Origin: Pyrodictiaceae archaeon
GTDB taxonomy: Archaea > Thermoproteota > Thermoprotei_A > Sulfolobales > Pyrodictiaceae
Reading direction: 5' to 3'
Length of the DNA stretch: 9,038 bases
Assembly: GCA_027046525.1 (NCBI GenBank)
Contig: JALTYD010000243.1
Location: 1-9,038, forward strand
The notes under the pieces are model-generated. The model was not told the DNA's origin, did no database searches, and worked only from the letters and a program-made list of their open reading frames with translations. Numbering within the stretch: position 1 is the stretch's first letter; the number at the start of each line of letters is the position of its first letter. Of this stretch, positions 1 to 7,475 are shown piece after piece. The translations under genes were made by a program, and so were the position numbers.

Positions 1-1664
<1,664 letters not shown>

Positions 1665-1665
1665 G

Positions 1666-2004
1666 GTGGTAGTAGTGTCACAAGTCCAAGTAACAGATAT
1701 TGAAAGAGAACTTGTTAATGCACTTAAAACAGGAGAAGTTGTTCTAGGGAGTAAACGTACAATAAAATTAGTTAAACTAGGGAAAGCAAAAGCTGTTGTT
1801 ATTGCTTCGAACACACCGCCGAAAATAGTCTCTGAGATAATGTACTATGCACAGATAAGCAAAATACCTGTATATGTTTACCCAGGAACTAGCGTAGAAT
1901 TAGGTGCATTATGTGGTAAGCCTTTCACAGTAGCAAGTTTAGCTATAATTGATCCAGGTGCATCACGTATCATTGATCTCATCGAAGCATGGAGGCAACA
2001 ATGA
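1666..2004 (+). CDS. rpl30e: Ribosomal protein L30e (eL30)
   Basis: This encodes a small L7Ae/L30e-fold protein of the large ribosomal subunit, typically found beside RNA polymerase genes in Archaea. The family pattern is clear: ELVNALKTGEVVLGSKRTIK near the N-terminus, then KAKAVVIASNTPP, the YYAQISKIPVYVYPGTSVEL stretch, and GALCGKPFTVASLAIIDPG near the end. Length is 112 residues from GTG 1666 or 109 from GTG 1675. Both starts have a plausible ribosome site: AAGGAG at 1654-1659 precedes 1666, and AGGTGG at 1664-1669 precedes 1675. Known family members usually begin a few residues before the EREL segment, so the shorter form is equally likely. The gene is tightly packed between rpoA2 and nusA, and is probably cotranscribed with both. 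Confidence 0.93.
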   Translation: MVVVSQVQVTDIERELVNALKTGEVVLGSKRTIKLVKLGKAKAVVIASNTPPKIVSEIMYYAQISKIPVYVYPGTSVELGALCGKPFTVASLAIIDPGASRIIDLIEAWRQQ

Positions 2005-2015
2005 GGTAGAAAATA

Positions 2016-2447
2016 ATGGGTGAGATTAAACTAACAGCTGAAGAAATGAGATATATCGTCTTACTACAAGATATTACAGGTGCATCAGCTAGAGACTGTA
2101 TAGTAGATAACGAGAATAGCAGAGTAATATTCGTTGTAAAACCTGGAGATGCAGGAAAAGCTATTGGGAGACGTGGATCAAATATAAATATGCTAAGAAA
2201 AGTACTAGGCAAAGATGTAGATATAGTAGAATATGCCGATAATCTAGAAGCATTTGTGAAAAACGTATTTACACCTGCACGAATAATAAATACAAGACTC
2301 ATAGAGAGAGGAAGAAAAAAACTCCTCTATATCACGGTTGATCCAAACGATAAAGGAAAAGCTATTGGAAGAAGAGGTAGGAAAGTTGCACTTGCAAGAC
2401 TGATACTTAAGAGATACTATGATATCGATGAAATAAAAATAAAGTAG
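2016..2447 (+). CDS. nusA: Archaeal NusA-like transcription factor (two KH domains)
   Basis: Archaeal NusA consists only of the two RNA-binding KH domains of bacterial NusA, without the polymerase-binding N-terminal domain; its exact role in transcription termination or antitermination is less well established. Here 143 residues carry KH1 with GKAIGRRG at 47-54 (GXXG at 51-54) and KH2 with GKAIGRRG at 114-121 (GXXG at 118-121). The linker has the usual VFTPARI segment (84-90). The start is ATG 2016, preceded by GAGGT at the rpl30e stop (about 2003-2007). Position between rpl30e and rps12 is the classical archaeal arrangement. The gene ends just before a TATA-like element that may start rps12 transcription. 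Confidence 0.95.
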   Translation: MGEIKLTAEEMRYIVLLQDITGASARDCIVDNENSRVIFVVKPGDAGKAIGRRGSNINMLRKVLGKDVDIVEYADNLEAFVKNVFTPARIINTRLIERGRKKLLYITVDPNDKGKAIGRRGRKVALARLILKRYYDIDEIKIK

Positions 2448-2448
2448 A

Positions 2449-2460
2449 TTATTATATAAA
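2449..2460 (+). promoter_or_regulatory. Possible TATA box ahead of rps12
   Basis: TTATTATATAAA follows directly after the nusA stop, with purines (AAAGTAGA) in the BRE position. Its centre is about 25 bases from the rps12 GTG at 2480, which would place initiation at or next to the start codon. A G-run (2465-2470) also lies 9-10 bases before the GTG and could serve as ribosome site on a read-through transcript. Either is possible from sequence alone. Confidence 0.28.
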
Positions 2461-2479
2461 GTGTGGGGGGTACTAAGAA

Positions 2480-2923
2480 GTGCCAGGCAAAAAAGCCCCA
2501 AATGGACTATATGCTGCTAGAAAGTTAAGGAGGAAGAGACTAAAATTCAGATGGAGTGAGAGGAAATTCAAAATAAGAATGCTGGGCTTAAAAACTAAAT
2601 ATGATCCTCTAGAAGGAGCACCAATGGCACGTGGTATCGTCCTCGAGAAAGTAGGAGTAGAAGCAAGACAGCCTAATTCTGCTATAAGAAAATGTGTTAG
2701 AGTACAACTAGTTAAGAATGGAAGAGTAGTTACTGCATTTGTACCAGGAGATGGAGGACTACTAGTAGTTGATGAACACGATGAAGTACTTATTGAGGGT
2801 ATTGGAGGACCACGTGGAAGATCAATGGGCGATATTCCAGGTGTTAGGTATAGAGTAGTTACAGTAAATGGAGTTTCACTAAAAGCTATATTAGAAGGAA
2901 GAAAACAAAAACCTCAAAGATAA
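2480..2923 (+). CDS. rps12: Ribosomal protein S12 (uS12)
   Basis: This is a decoding-centre protein of the small ribosomal subunit. The 147 residues match the usual archaeal length. Visible landmarks are the basic N-terminus ([19 protein letters not shown]), the PNSA loop in [17 protein letters not shown] (61-77), VPGDGG (88-93), VDEHDEV (97-103) and [20 protein letters not shown] (107-126). The start is GTG 2480; the protein begins MPGKK as in relatives. In many archaea rps7 follows directly, but here a minus-strand DUF151 gene ends eight bases after the rps12 stop, so rps12 is the last gene of this plus-strand run. Confidence 0.97.
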   Translation: MPGKKAPNGLYAARKLRRKRLKFRWSERKFKIRMLGLKTKYDPLEGAPMARGIVLEKVGVEARQPNSAIRKCVRVQLVKNGRVVTAFVPGDGGLLVVDEHDEVLIEGIGGPRGRSMGDIPGVRYRVVTVNGVSLKAILEGRKQKPQR

Positions 2924-2931
2924 CCTCACTG

Positions 2932-3441
2932 TTATACACCACTATATTCTTCATCTTCTTCATCAAGAGATGATTCTTCTTGCATCCTCTTCTCCAATAA
3001 TTCCTGTTCTTCAACTAGTCTCCTAGAGACATAGATAGGCTTCTTGAATAGACGTGCTAAGAATATTGCATGGCTAGGGACCATCTTCCTAGTCATATAT
3101 ATGCCTCCTAAGTTTATACTAATCTTTGCTGTATAGAGAAACGTAGAATAGTCTATCTCATCTATTACAACATATTCTAGTGCATTCTGTAGATCTGATA
3201 ATAGACCAGTAAGACTAGCAAGAAGATCGAATATAGTATCTCTAGAACTTGTTAAATCAATTTCTCCTTTCTCGATCTTATTTAGAATATACACAATTTC
3301 GTATGGGACATTATATAGAGCAAATTCACTTCCATCTTCGAGCTCCATAATTATAACAGGAGTATATGGAGGATTCGGTGTCACCATTGCATTGACACTC
3401 AGAGCTTCAAGTAGTACATCTCTCTCCTTTGGCGGTGGCAT
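2932..3441 (-). CDS. DUF151 / bifunctional nuclease (BFN) family protein
   Basis: The 169-residue product matches the DUF151 family, whose plant founders were described as nucleases with RNase and DNase activity; the role of archaeal members is unproven. Diagnostic stretches are ELEDGSEFALYNVPYEIV (33-50), SRDTIFDLLASL (66-77), VVIDEIDYSTFLYTAKI (91-107), MVPSHAIFLARLFKKPIYVS (120-139) and LVEEQ (142-146). The end is a very acidic tail (EESSLDEEDEEY, about 155-166), typical of a soluble protein. No signal peptide or membrane segment is seen. The start is ATG 3441, with GAGGT just upstream on the minus strand. It is convergent with rps12 and divergent from rps7, thereby splitting an otherwise plus-strand translation gene series. 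Family assignment is solid; catalytic activity is inference. Confidence 0.9.
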   Translation of the reverse strand: MPPPKERDVLLEALSVNAMVTPNPPYTPVIIMELEDGSEFALYNVPYEIVYILNKIEKGEIDLTSSRDTIFDLLASLTGLLSDLQNALEYVVIDEIDYSTFLYTAKISINLGGIYMTRKMVPSHAIFLARLFKKPIYVSRRLVEEQELLEKRMQEESSLDEEDEEYSGV

Positions 3442-3496
3442 AATCTAACCTCTGTAGCCCTTAAGCTCCATCTATGCCTGCTATCACAACTCTACT

Positions 3497-3509
3497 CTTT
3501 TATTTTATT
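3497..3509 (-). promoter_or_regulatory. Possible TATA box of the DUF151 gene
   Basis: On the minus strand this reads as an A/T-only stretch (AATAAAATAAAAG) followed by ~30 bases to a likely initiation region near 3475 and ~35 further bases to the ATG at 3441. It lies in the 166-base divergent region shared with rps7. The call rests on composition and spacing only. Confidence 0.22.
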
Positions 3510-3555
3510 CTACAATAACATACCATTAGATATTATAAACAAAGCTTAGGACGAG

Positions 3556-3566
3556 GATAAATATTA
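3556..3566 (+). promoter_or_regulatory. Possible TATA box of rps7
   Basis: GATAAATATTA, preceded by purine-rich GGACGAG, lies about 25 bases before a GGAGGAGGAG run (3580-3589) and about 50 before the rps7 ATG. A second candidate, TATTATAAAC at 3531-3540, lies further upstream. Since the gene to the left is on the other strand, rps7 needs its own promoter somewhere in 3442-3607. Confidence 0.35.
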
Positions 3567-3607
3567 TTAGTAGGTAGTAGGAGGAGGAGCTTAGTAGGGT
3601 AGCTAGG

Positions 3608-4207
3608 ATGGATAAAGAGCAAGATGTTGTTGGCGTAGATCCATCAGAGATAAAATTGTTCGGAAAATGGGAGTTCGAGAATATAGAGATTAGAGATCCA
3701 GGACTAAAACGATACATAAGCCTAAAGCCTGTATGGTTGCCTCATACAGGTGGTAGACACGAACATAGGAGATTTGGAAAATCAGAAGTACCTATAGTTG
3801 AACGCCTTATTAATAAATTAATGAGACCAGGAAGAAATATGGGGAAGAAACATCTAGCATATAATATCGTGAAAACTGCTTTTGAACTTATACATCTAGA
3901 GACAAAAGAGAATCCTATCCAAATACTAGTACGCGCTATAGAGAATAGTGCACCGAGAGAAGATGTTACAAGAATAATGTATGGTGGTATAACATACTTC
4001 GTTGCAGTAGATGTATCACCCCAACATAGAGTAGATGTTGCACTTAAACACTTAACAGATGGTGCAAGAAACTGTGCATTTAATAACCCTAAGCCTATCG
4101 AGGAATGCCTCGCTGAGGAACTCATTGCTGCTGCTAGAGGAGATACAAAGAGCTATGCTATAAGAAAGAAAGAAGAAATAGAAAGAATAGCTTTGAGTTC
4201 TAGGTAG
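3608..4207 (+). CDS. rps7: Ribosomal protein S7 (uS7)
   Basis: This protein nucleates assembly of the 30S head by binding the 3' domain of 16S rRNA. The 199 residues fit archaeal S7. Recognisable parts are [15 protein letters not shown] (44-58), [19 protein letters not shown] (64-82), [19 protein letters not shown] (108-126), [20 protein letters not shown] (129-148) and the ending [21 protein letters not shown] 3608 is the only start codon in the frame: the frame is open only from 3581, after a TAG at 3578. A GGAGGAGGAG run (3580-3589) and AGGGT (3596-3600) lie upstream, the latter better spaced. It is followed by the EF-1alpha gene in the common archaeal order, but with a long 183-base gap. 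Confidence 0.97.
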   Translation: MDKEQDVVGVDPSEIKLFGKWEFENIEIRDPGLKRYISLKPVWLPHTGGRHEHRRFGKSEVPIVERLINKLMRPGRNMGKKHLAYNIVKTAFELIHLETKENPIQILVRAIENSAPREDVTRIMYGGITYFVAVDVSPQHRVDVALKHLTDGARNCAFNNPKPIEECLAEELIAAARGDTKSYAIRKKEEIERIALSSR

Positions 4208-4234
4208 CAATACCTCTATCTCTGTTTCATAGAT

Positions 4235-4250
4235 AAAGAGATTTATAAAA
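4235..4250 (+). promoter_or_regulatory. Upstream promoter candidate (P1) of the EF-1alpha gene
   Basis: AAAGAG followed by ATTTATAAAA is a good match to archaeal BRE plus TATA box. Initiation would be expected near 4270, giving a leader of about 120 bases before the EF-1alpha ATG. It sits about 30 bases after the rps7 stop. Confidence 0.45.
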
Positions 4251-4288
4251 TAGTTGACCAGCTATAGTATACTCGACAGTAATGTAGT

Positions 4289-4312
4289 ACAAGATAGAAA
4301 CTAGCTTGTTTT
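4289..4312 (+). other. Hairpin with T-run in the EF-1alpha leader
   Basis: ACAAGATAG (4289-4297) can pair with CTAGCTTGT (4301-4309) across an AAA loop, with one A-G mismatch in nine positions. TTTT follows at 4309-4312. It lies between the two EF-1alpha promoter candidates, so it could weaken read-through from rps7 or P1. Function is inferred from shape only. Confidence 0.3.
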
Positions 4313-4323
4313 GATGCAATAAA

Positions 4324-4333
4324 TCTTTATAAG
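4324..4333 (+). promoter_or_regulatory. Proximal promoter candidate (P2) of the EF-1alpha gene
   Basis: TCTTTATAAG has a TATA core at 4326-4331, with AATAAA upstream (4318-4323). Expected initiation near 4352-4355 leaves a leader of about 37 bases including the ribosome site. The predicted start point falls in the loop of the inverted repeat at 4343-4365. Confidence 0.4.
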
Positions 4334-4342
4334 ACTGATAAG

Positions 4343-4365
4343 CCTAAGCCTCATTTCGGCTAAGG
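4343..4365 (+). repeat. Inverted repeat before the EF-1alpha gene
   Basis: CCTAAGCC (4343-4350) and GGCTAAGG (4358-4365) pair at seven of eight positions (one A-A mismatch) around a seven-base loop. It is the most G+C-rich part of this intergenic region. It could be an RNA hairpin if transcribed from P1, or a DNA site overlapping initiation from P2. Confidence 0.5.
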
Positions 4366-4390
4366 AAAGTAGCGCACGAGGGTGTGTGTG

Positions 4391-5707
4391 ATGAGTCAAC
4401 AAAAAGTACACCTAAACTTAGTAGTAATAGGACATGTAGACCATGGTAAGAGTACACTAGTAGGACATCTATTATTCCGACTAGGATTTGTCGATGAAAA
4501 AACCATTAAAATGCTAGAAGAAGAAGCTAAAAAGAAGGGCAAAGAATCTTTCAAGTACGCATGGCTAATGGATAAACTCAAAGAAGAAAGAGAAAGAGGA
4601 CTCACTATAGATCTAAGCTTTGTAAAATTCGAGACAAAAAGCTACTACTATACTATTATCGATGCTCCAGGACATAGAGACTTCGTAAAGAATATGATTA
4701 CAGGTGCTAGCCAGGCAGATGCAGCAATCCTCGTAGTATCAGCGAGAAAAGGAGAATTCGAAGCAGGTATGAGCCAAGAAGGACAAACTAGAGAGCACTT
4801 AATACTAGCTAAGACGATGGGTATAGACCAAGTAATAGTAGCTATCAATAAAATGGATGCTACAGAGCCACCATATAGTAGAGAGAGATACGAACAAATA
4901 GTAGGTGTGCTCAAGAAGTTCATGAAAGGCCTAGGCTACAAAGTAGACCAAATACCATATATTCCAGTATCTGCATGGACAGGCGAAAATCTCATAGAAA
5001 GAAGCCCCAACATGCCATGGTACAATGGTCCAACACTCGTAGAAGTTCTAGATAAGAATATACAACCACCTAAGAAACCTGTTGATAAGCCGCTAAGACT
5101 ACCTATCCAAAACGTATACACTATCCCAGGTGTAGGTACAGTACCCGTTGGTAGAGTTGAAACAGGTGTAATGAAAGTCGGCGATAAAGTAGTATTTATG
5201 CCACCAGGTGTAACAGGAGAAGTAAGAAGCATAGAAATGCACTACCAGCCAATACAACAAGCTGAACCTGGAGATAACATAGGATTCAACGTCAGAGGAA
5301 TATCTAAGAAAGATGTAAGAAGAGGAGACGTTGTAGGACATACAACAAATCCACCAACAGTAGTAGAAGAATTTACAGCTAGAATATTCGTAATATGGCA
5401 TCCAAGCGCTATTACAGTAGGATATACACCTGTCATCCACGCACATACAGCAAGTATCGCAGCACGAATAACAGAAATACAAGCAAAACTAGATCCAAGA
5501 ACAGGCCAAGTAGTCGAGAAGAATCCACAGTATCTAAAGATGGGAGAAGCAGCAATAGTGAAGTTTAAGCCAATAAAACCAATGGTTATAGAGAAGTACA
5601 GCGAGTTCCCACAACTAGGAAGATTTGCTATGAGAGATATGGGTAAGACTGTAGGAATAGGCGTAGTAATGGATATAAAACCAGTAAAAGTAGAAATCAG
5701 AAAGTAA
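4391..5707 (+). CDS. tuf: Translation elongation factor EF-1alpha (aEF1A)
   Basis: This GTPase brings aminoacyl-tRNA to the ribosomal A site. The 438 residues from ATG 4391 carry all GTP-binding motifs: G1 GHVDHGKS (14-21), switch I RGLTIDL (69-75), G3 DAPGH (91-95) and G4 NKMD (153-156), with VSAW as the G5 region. Domains 2 and 3 follow, with [59 protein letters not shown] and [21 protein letters not shown] at 4382 would add MCV, but homologues begin at the MSQxxxHLNL sequence, and GGTG at 4381-4384 is well placed as ribosome site for ATG 4391. It is placed between rps7 and rps10 as in other archaea. Two promoter candidates upstream fit a strongly expressed gene. Confidence 0.97.
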   Translation: MSQQKVHLNLVVIGHVDHGKSTLVGHLLFRLGFVDEKTIKMLEEEAKKKGKESFKYAWLMDKLKEERERGLTIDLSFVKFETKSYYYTIIDAPGHRDFVKNMITGASQADAAILVVSARKGEFEAGMSQEGQTREHLILAKTMGIDQVIVAINKMDATEPPYSRERYEQIVGVLKKFMKGLGYKVDQIPYIPVSAWTGENLIERSPNMPWYNGPTLVEVLDKNIQPPKKPVDKPLRLPIQNVYTIPGVGTVPVGRVETGVMKVGDKVVFMPPGVTGEVRSIEMHYQPIQQAEPGDNIGFNVRGISKKDVRRGDVVGHTTNPPTVVEEFTARIFVIWHPSAITVGYTPVIHAHTASIAARITEIQAKLDPRTGQVVEKNPQYLKMGEAAIVKFKPIKPMVIEKYSEFPQLGRFAMRDMGKTVGIGVVMDIKPVKVEIRK

Positions 5708-5748
5708 AAAACACTCAATAAACACTATGTTTTTAACTCTAATAGTTG

Positions 5749-5757
5749 TTTTATATC
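5749..5757 (+). promoter_or_regulatory. Possible TATA box of rps10
   Basis: TTTTATATC lies about 30-40 bases before the rps10 ATG in the 80-base gap after the EF-1alpha gene. A T-run (TTTTT, 5730-5734) just before it could end EF-1alpha transcripts. Cotranscription with EF-1alpha is an equally good alternative. Confidence 0.28.
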
Positions 5758-5787
5758 CCCTCTCTACTACAAATCAAGGGTGTCGAG

Positions 5788-6096
5788 ATGGTACAGAAAG
5801 CAGAGATAAAGCTATGGAGTACTAATACAGATAGCTTAAACGCAGTTGTAACTGAGATTAGAGAAATAGCAAAGAAAACTGGTGTGAGAATAAGAGGCCC
5901 TATACCACTACCTACAAAAAGACTCATTGTACCTACTCTAAAACTACCCCACGGCGAAGGCTCGAAAAAATGGGATAAATGGGAGCTGAGAATACATAAA
6001 CGATTAATAATAGTAGACGCCGATGAAAGAGTTATGAGACAAATAATGAGGATCAGAGTACCAGAAGATGTCTACATAGAGATAAGACTACGATAA
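5788..6096 (+). CDS. rps10: Ribosomal protein S10 (uS10)
   Basis: This is a small-subunit head protein. The 102 residues from ATG 5788 equal the usual archaeal length. Family landmarks are [15 protein letters not shown] near the start, [23 protein letters not shown] in the middle, then the [20 protein letters not shown] segment and [11 protein letters not shown] at the end. The frame runs further left to a TTG at 5746, but that would add 14 residues not found in S10; GGGTG at 5778-5782 marks ATG 5788 as the start. It follows the EF-1alpha gene and precedes tRNA-Ser, an order known from other crenarchaea such as Sulfolobus. Confidence 0.97.
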   Translation: MVQKAEIKLWSTNTDSLNAVVTEIREIAKKTGVRIRGPIPLPTKRLIVPTLKLPHGEGSKKWDKWELRIHKRLIIVDADERVMRQIMRIRVPEDVYIEIRLR

Positions 6097-6130
6097 AAAC
6101 TACTCACATCTATACTCCCTACAGTAGTTT
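6097..6130 (+). terminator. Inverted repeat directly after rps10
   Basis: AAACTACT (6097-6104) begins right after the rps10 stop and is the exact reverse complement of AGTAGTTT (6123-6130). The loop is 18 bases and the right arm ends in TTT. It could act as terminator or 3'-end stabilising hairpin. The right arm overlaps the palindrome at 6127-6140. Confidence 0.33.
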
Positions 6131-6162
6131 ATCGATAAACAATAAATACTACTAGCTAGTAG
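6127..6162. repeat. Two perfect 14-bp palindromes, 22 bp apart
   Basis: GTTTATCGATAAAC (6127-6140) and CTACTAGCTAGTAG (6149-6162) are each perfectly self-complementary. Their centres (6133.5 and 6155.5) are 22 bp apart, about two helical turns, and the second ends directly before the BRE/TATA-like sequence of tRNA-Ser. The two palindromes are different sequences. They look like possible protein-binding sites, but may be chance in A+T-rich DNA. Confidence 0.5.
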
Positions 6163-6176
6163 CCAAAAGTATATCA
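6163..6176 (+). promoter_or_regulatory. Promoter of tRNA-Ser
   Basis: CCAAAAG (BRE-like) followed by TATATCA lies about 28-35 bases before the tRNA 5' end at 6205, so initiation is expected a few bases upstream of the mature tRNA. The spacing is typical of archaeal tRNA genes. Confidence 0.5.
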
Positions 6177-6204
6177 AATCGCCTAATACTTAGTGATTAC
6201 GGGT

Positions 6205-6293
6205 GCCGGGGTGCCCGAGCGGCCAAAGGGGCTGGCCTTGAGAGCCAGTGCCCCGTAAGGGGCGCGCGGGTTCAAATCCCGCCCCCGGCGCCA
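6205..6293 (+). tRNA. tRNA-Ser (anticodon TGA)
   Basis: The full cloverleaf is readable. The acceptor arms GCCGGGG (6205-6211) and CCCCGGC (6283-6289) pair perfectly, with G discriminator at 6290 and encoded CCA at 6291-6293. The anticodon stem is CTGGC/GCCAG (6232-6236/6244-6248), its loop CTTGAGA has anticodon TGA at 6239-6241, and reads UCA and probably other UCN codons. A long variable arm (GCCCC/GGGGC with GTAA loop) marks it as class II serine tRNA. The T arm is GCGGG/CCCGC with TTCAAAT loop. No intron is present. The stems are almost all G-C, as in hyperthermophiles, against an A+T-rich background. Confidence 0.97.
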
Positions 6294-6346
6294 GCTAAGA
6301 CTAATTCTAATCCCTACCTCTATAGAGTCTAGTCTAGGAACTACTC

Positions 6347-6820
6347 TTAGACTTTCATAAAAATACCTACTTCTCTCTCACTAAAATAGTATATTGTTAG
6401 TACTCCTTGTTTTTTGCCTCCCATACCAGGAGATCCTGGCGGCATACCTGGGAGAGCAATCCCCTTTACATCTGGTTTCTCTGCGAATAGTTTCTGGACA
6501 GCTTCTAGAGGTACATGGCCTATTACGTAGTAGCCATTAAATTCTAGTATATGGCAGCTTCGGAGCTCCTTAGGAGCTACACCTAGTTTTCTAAGTAGCT
6601 CTCTATCAGATACATATACTATCTCAACATTGACTCCATTTTCCTCTAGATACCTAGCATAGTTGTGGCAACATCCACAAGTAGGAGTTGTATACATTAC
6701 TGCTCTTAGTCCAGCAGTAGTTGTTGTCTGTTGTATACCTATAGTACTCCTACCAAGATAGAAGCCTACAGCTAAAACAGCTACAGCTAGTACTAATACA
6801 GCTATGTATTGTTTCCTCAT
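6347..6820 (-). CDS. DUF411 family protein, membrane-anchored, likely metal-binding
   Basis: The 157-residue product starts with an uncleaved signal or membrane anchor (about residues 5-22, after MRKQ) and a short Thr-rich linker, followed by a DUF411 domain outside the membrane. Domain signs are YTTPTCGCCHNYARYLEENG (43-62), ELRSCHI (85-91), GHVPLEAV (101-108) and PGMPPGSPGM (124-133). Cys48, Cys50, Cys51 and Cys89 with His52 and His90 are probable metal ligands or redox thiols. DUF411 proteins are often found near copper or other metal-resistance genes, but their reaction is not established. The start is ATG 6820; only a weak GGGAT lies upstream. It converges on tRNA-Ser with a 53-base gap and lies downstream of two membrane-protein genes on the same strand, separated by 122 bases with its own TATA-like sequence. 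Confidence 0.87.
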   Translation of the reverse strand: MRKQYIAVLVLAVAVLAVGFYLGRSTIGIQQTTTTAGLRAVMYTTPTCGCCHNYARYLEENGVNVEIVYVSDRELLRKLGVAPKELRSCHILEFNGYYVIGHVPLEAVQKLFAEKPDVKGIALPGMPPGSPGMGGKKQGVLTIYYFSEREVGIFMKV

Positions 6821-6850
6821 TATTATCCCAGCTGTTTAGCCTATACTGAA

Positions 6851-6876
6851 TCTATATAAGTATTACTATAAGTATT
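6851..6876 (-). promoter_or_regulatory. Promoter with tandem decamer ahead of the DUF411 gene
   Basis: The plus strand has TATAAGTATT twice, at 6855-6864 and 6867-6876, period 12. Read on the minus strand the copy nearest the gene is ACTTATATAGA, a TATA-like element about 30-40 bases from ATG 6820, implying a leader of about ten bases. The duplicate overlaps the BRE position and might be an operator. Confidence 0.35.
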
Positions 6877-6942
6877 CAAATATATTACATATAGGTTAAA
6901 TAAACAAACTAAATCCTATCTATAGCATAGTTTTTAAACACT

Positions 6943-7434
6943 CTAACGGAGGACTATTCTGCCCGTAGATATCAACACAAGTACTAGTAGCATCGAGAGA
7001 AAACCACCAGTTACAAGTGATAAAAATGTCTTCTTCCTATCAAGATCTAGAAGATGTGCTAGTAAAGCACCACTCCATATACCACTACCAGGTAGTGGAA
7101 CCATAACAAATATAATAAGACCTAGATAGCCATCACGTTCAACTAGTTTCTTCCTCCTATGTATTCTAGCTCTAACTCTCAAGTAAGTCTCAGCTATACT
7201 TGATACTAATCTTATACGTGAATCTCTAAAACGCAGAAGTAAACTATCTAAGAAGTTTAAGAAGAAAACCAGCAAAAGTGATAATATAACTACACCAATA
7301 GTTGAGATAGCAATAGTTATATTTTCATCCAACCCTATCTTCATCCCCACAACGAGAGAATATCTACTTTCGAAAGACGGGACAAGCGATAAAAAGAAGA
7401 TATACAAATAGCACCACAGAGTACTACAATCCAA
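6943..7434 (-). CDS. Small multi-drug export family protein (COG2426)
   Basis: The 163-residue product is an integral membrane protein with about four hydrophobic segments (roughly 5-20, 38-60, 103-126, 138-158) and a basic central region (RFRDSRIR, RVRARIHRRKK, 68-96). The signature is PLPGSGIWSGALLAHLLDLD (113-132), as in the Sm_multidrug_ex family (PF06695), and the N-terminal PSFESRYSLVVGMKIGL (19-35) corresponds to the family's E-R-x-x-x-P/V-G segment. Despite the family name, substrates are not well established. The start is uncertain: TTG 7434 follows an in-frame TAA at 7447-7449, with AAGGG nearby, and another TTG lies at 7407. It sits 41 bases downstream of the ZIP gene and may be cotranscribed with it. 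Confidence 0.82.
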   Translation of the reverse strand: MDCSTLWCYLYIFFLSLVPSFESRYSLVVGMKIGLDENITIAISTIGVVILSLLLVFFLNFLDSLLLRFRDSRIRLVSSIAETYLRVRARIHRRKKLVERDGYLGLIIFVMVPLPGSGIWSGALLAHLLDLDRKKTFLSLVTGGFLSMLLVLVLISTGRIVLR

Positions 7435-7444
7435 TTTAGCAACC

Positions 7445-7459
7445 CTTTATGTATAAAGT
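7445..7459 (-). promoter_or_regulatory. TATA-like inverted repeat between ZIP and COG2426 genes
   Basis: CTTTAT (7445-7450) and ATAAAG (7453-7458) form a symmetric element around GT. On the minus strand it reads ACTTTATACAT, a fair TATA box. Initiation about 26 bases on would fall near 7430, at or just inside the TTG 7434 start, so a leaderless or slightly shorter product is possible. Confidence 0.28.
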
Positions 7460-7475
7460 AGACTATACTACTATA

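Noticed and set aside
2744..2790. Loss of the usual Asn in the S12 loop ([12 protein letters not shown])
   Set aside because: Other archaeal S12 proteins also vary here (for example Ser in haloarchaea), so the change is not remarkable on its own.
6318..6353. Palindrome CTCTATAGAG and a six-base stem overlapping the DUF411 stop as a terminator
   Set aside because: The stem is short and no T-run follows it on either strand; CTATAG-type palindromes are frequent in this A+T-rich sequence.
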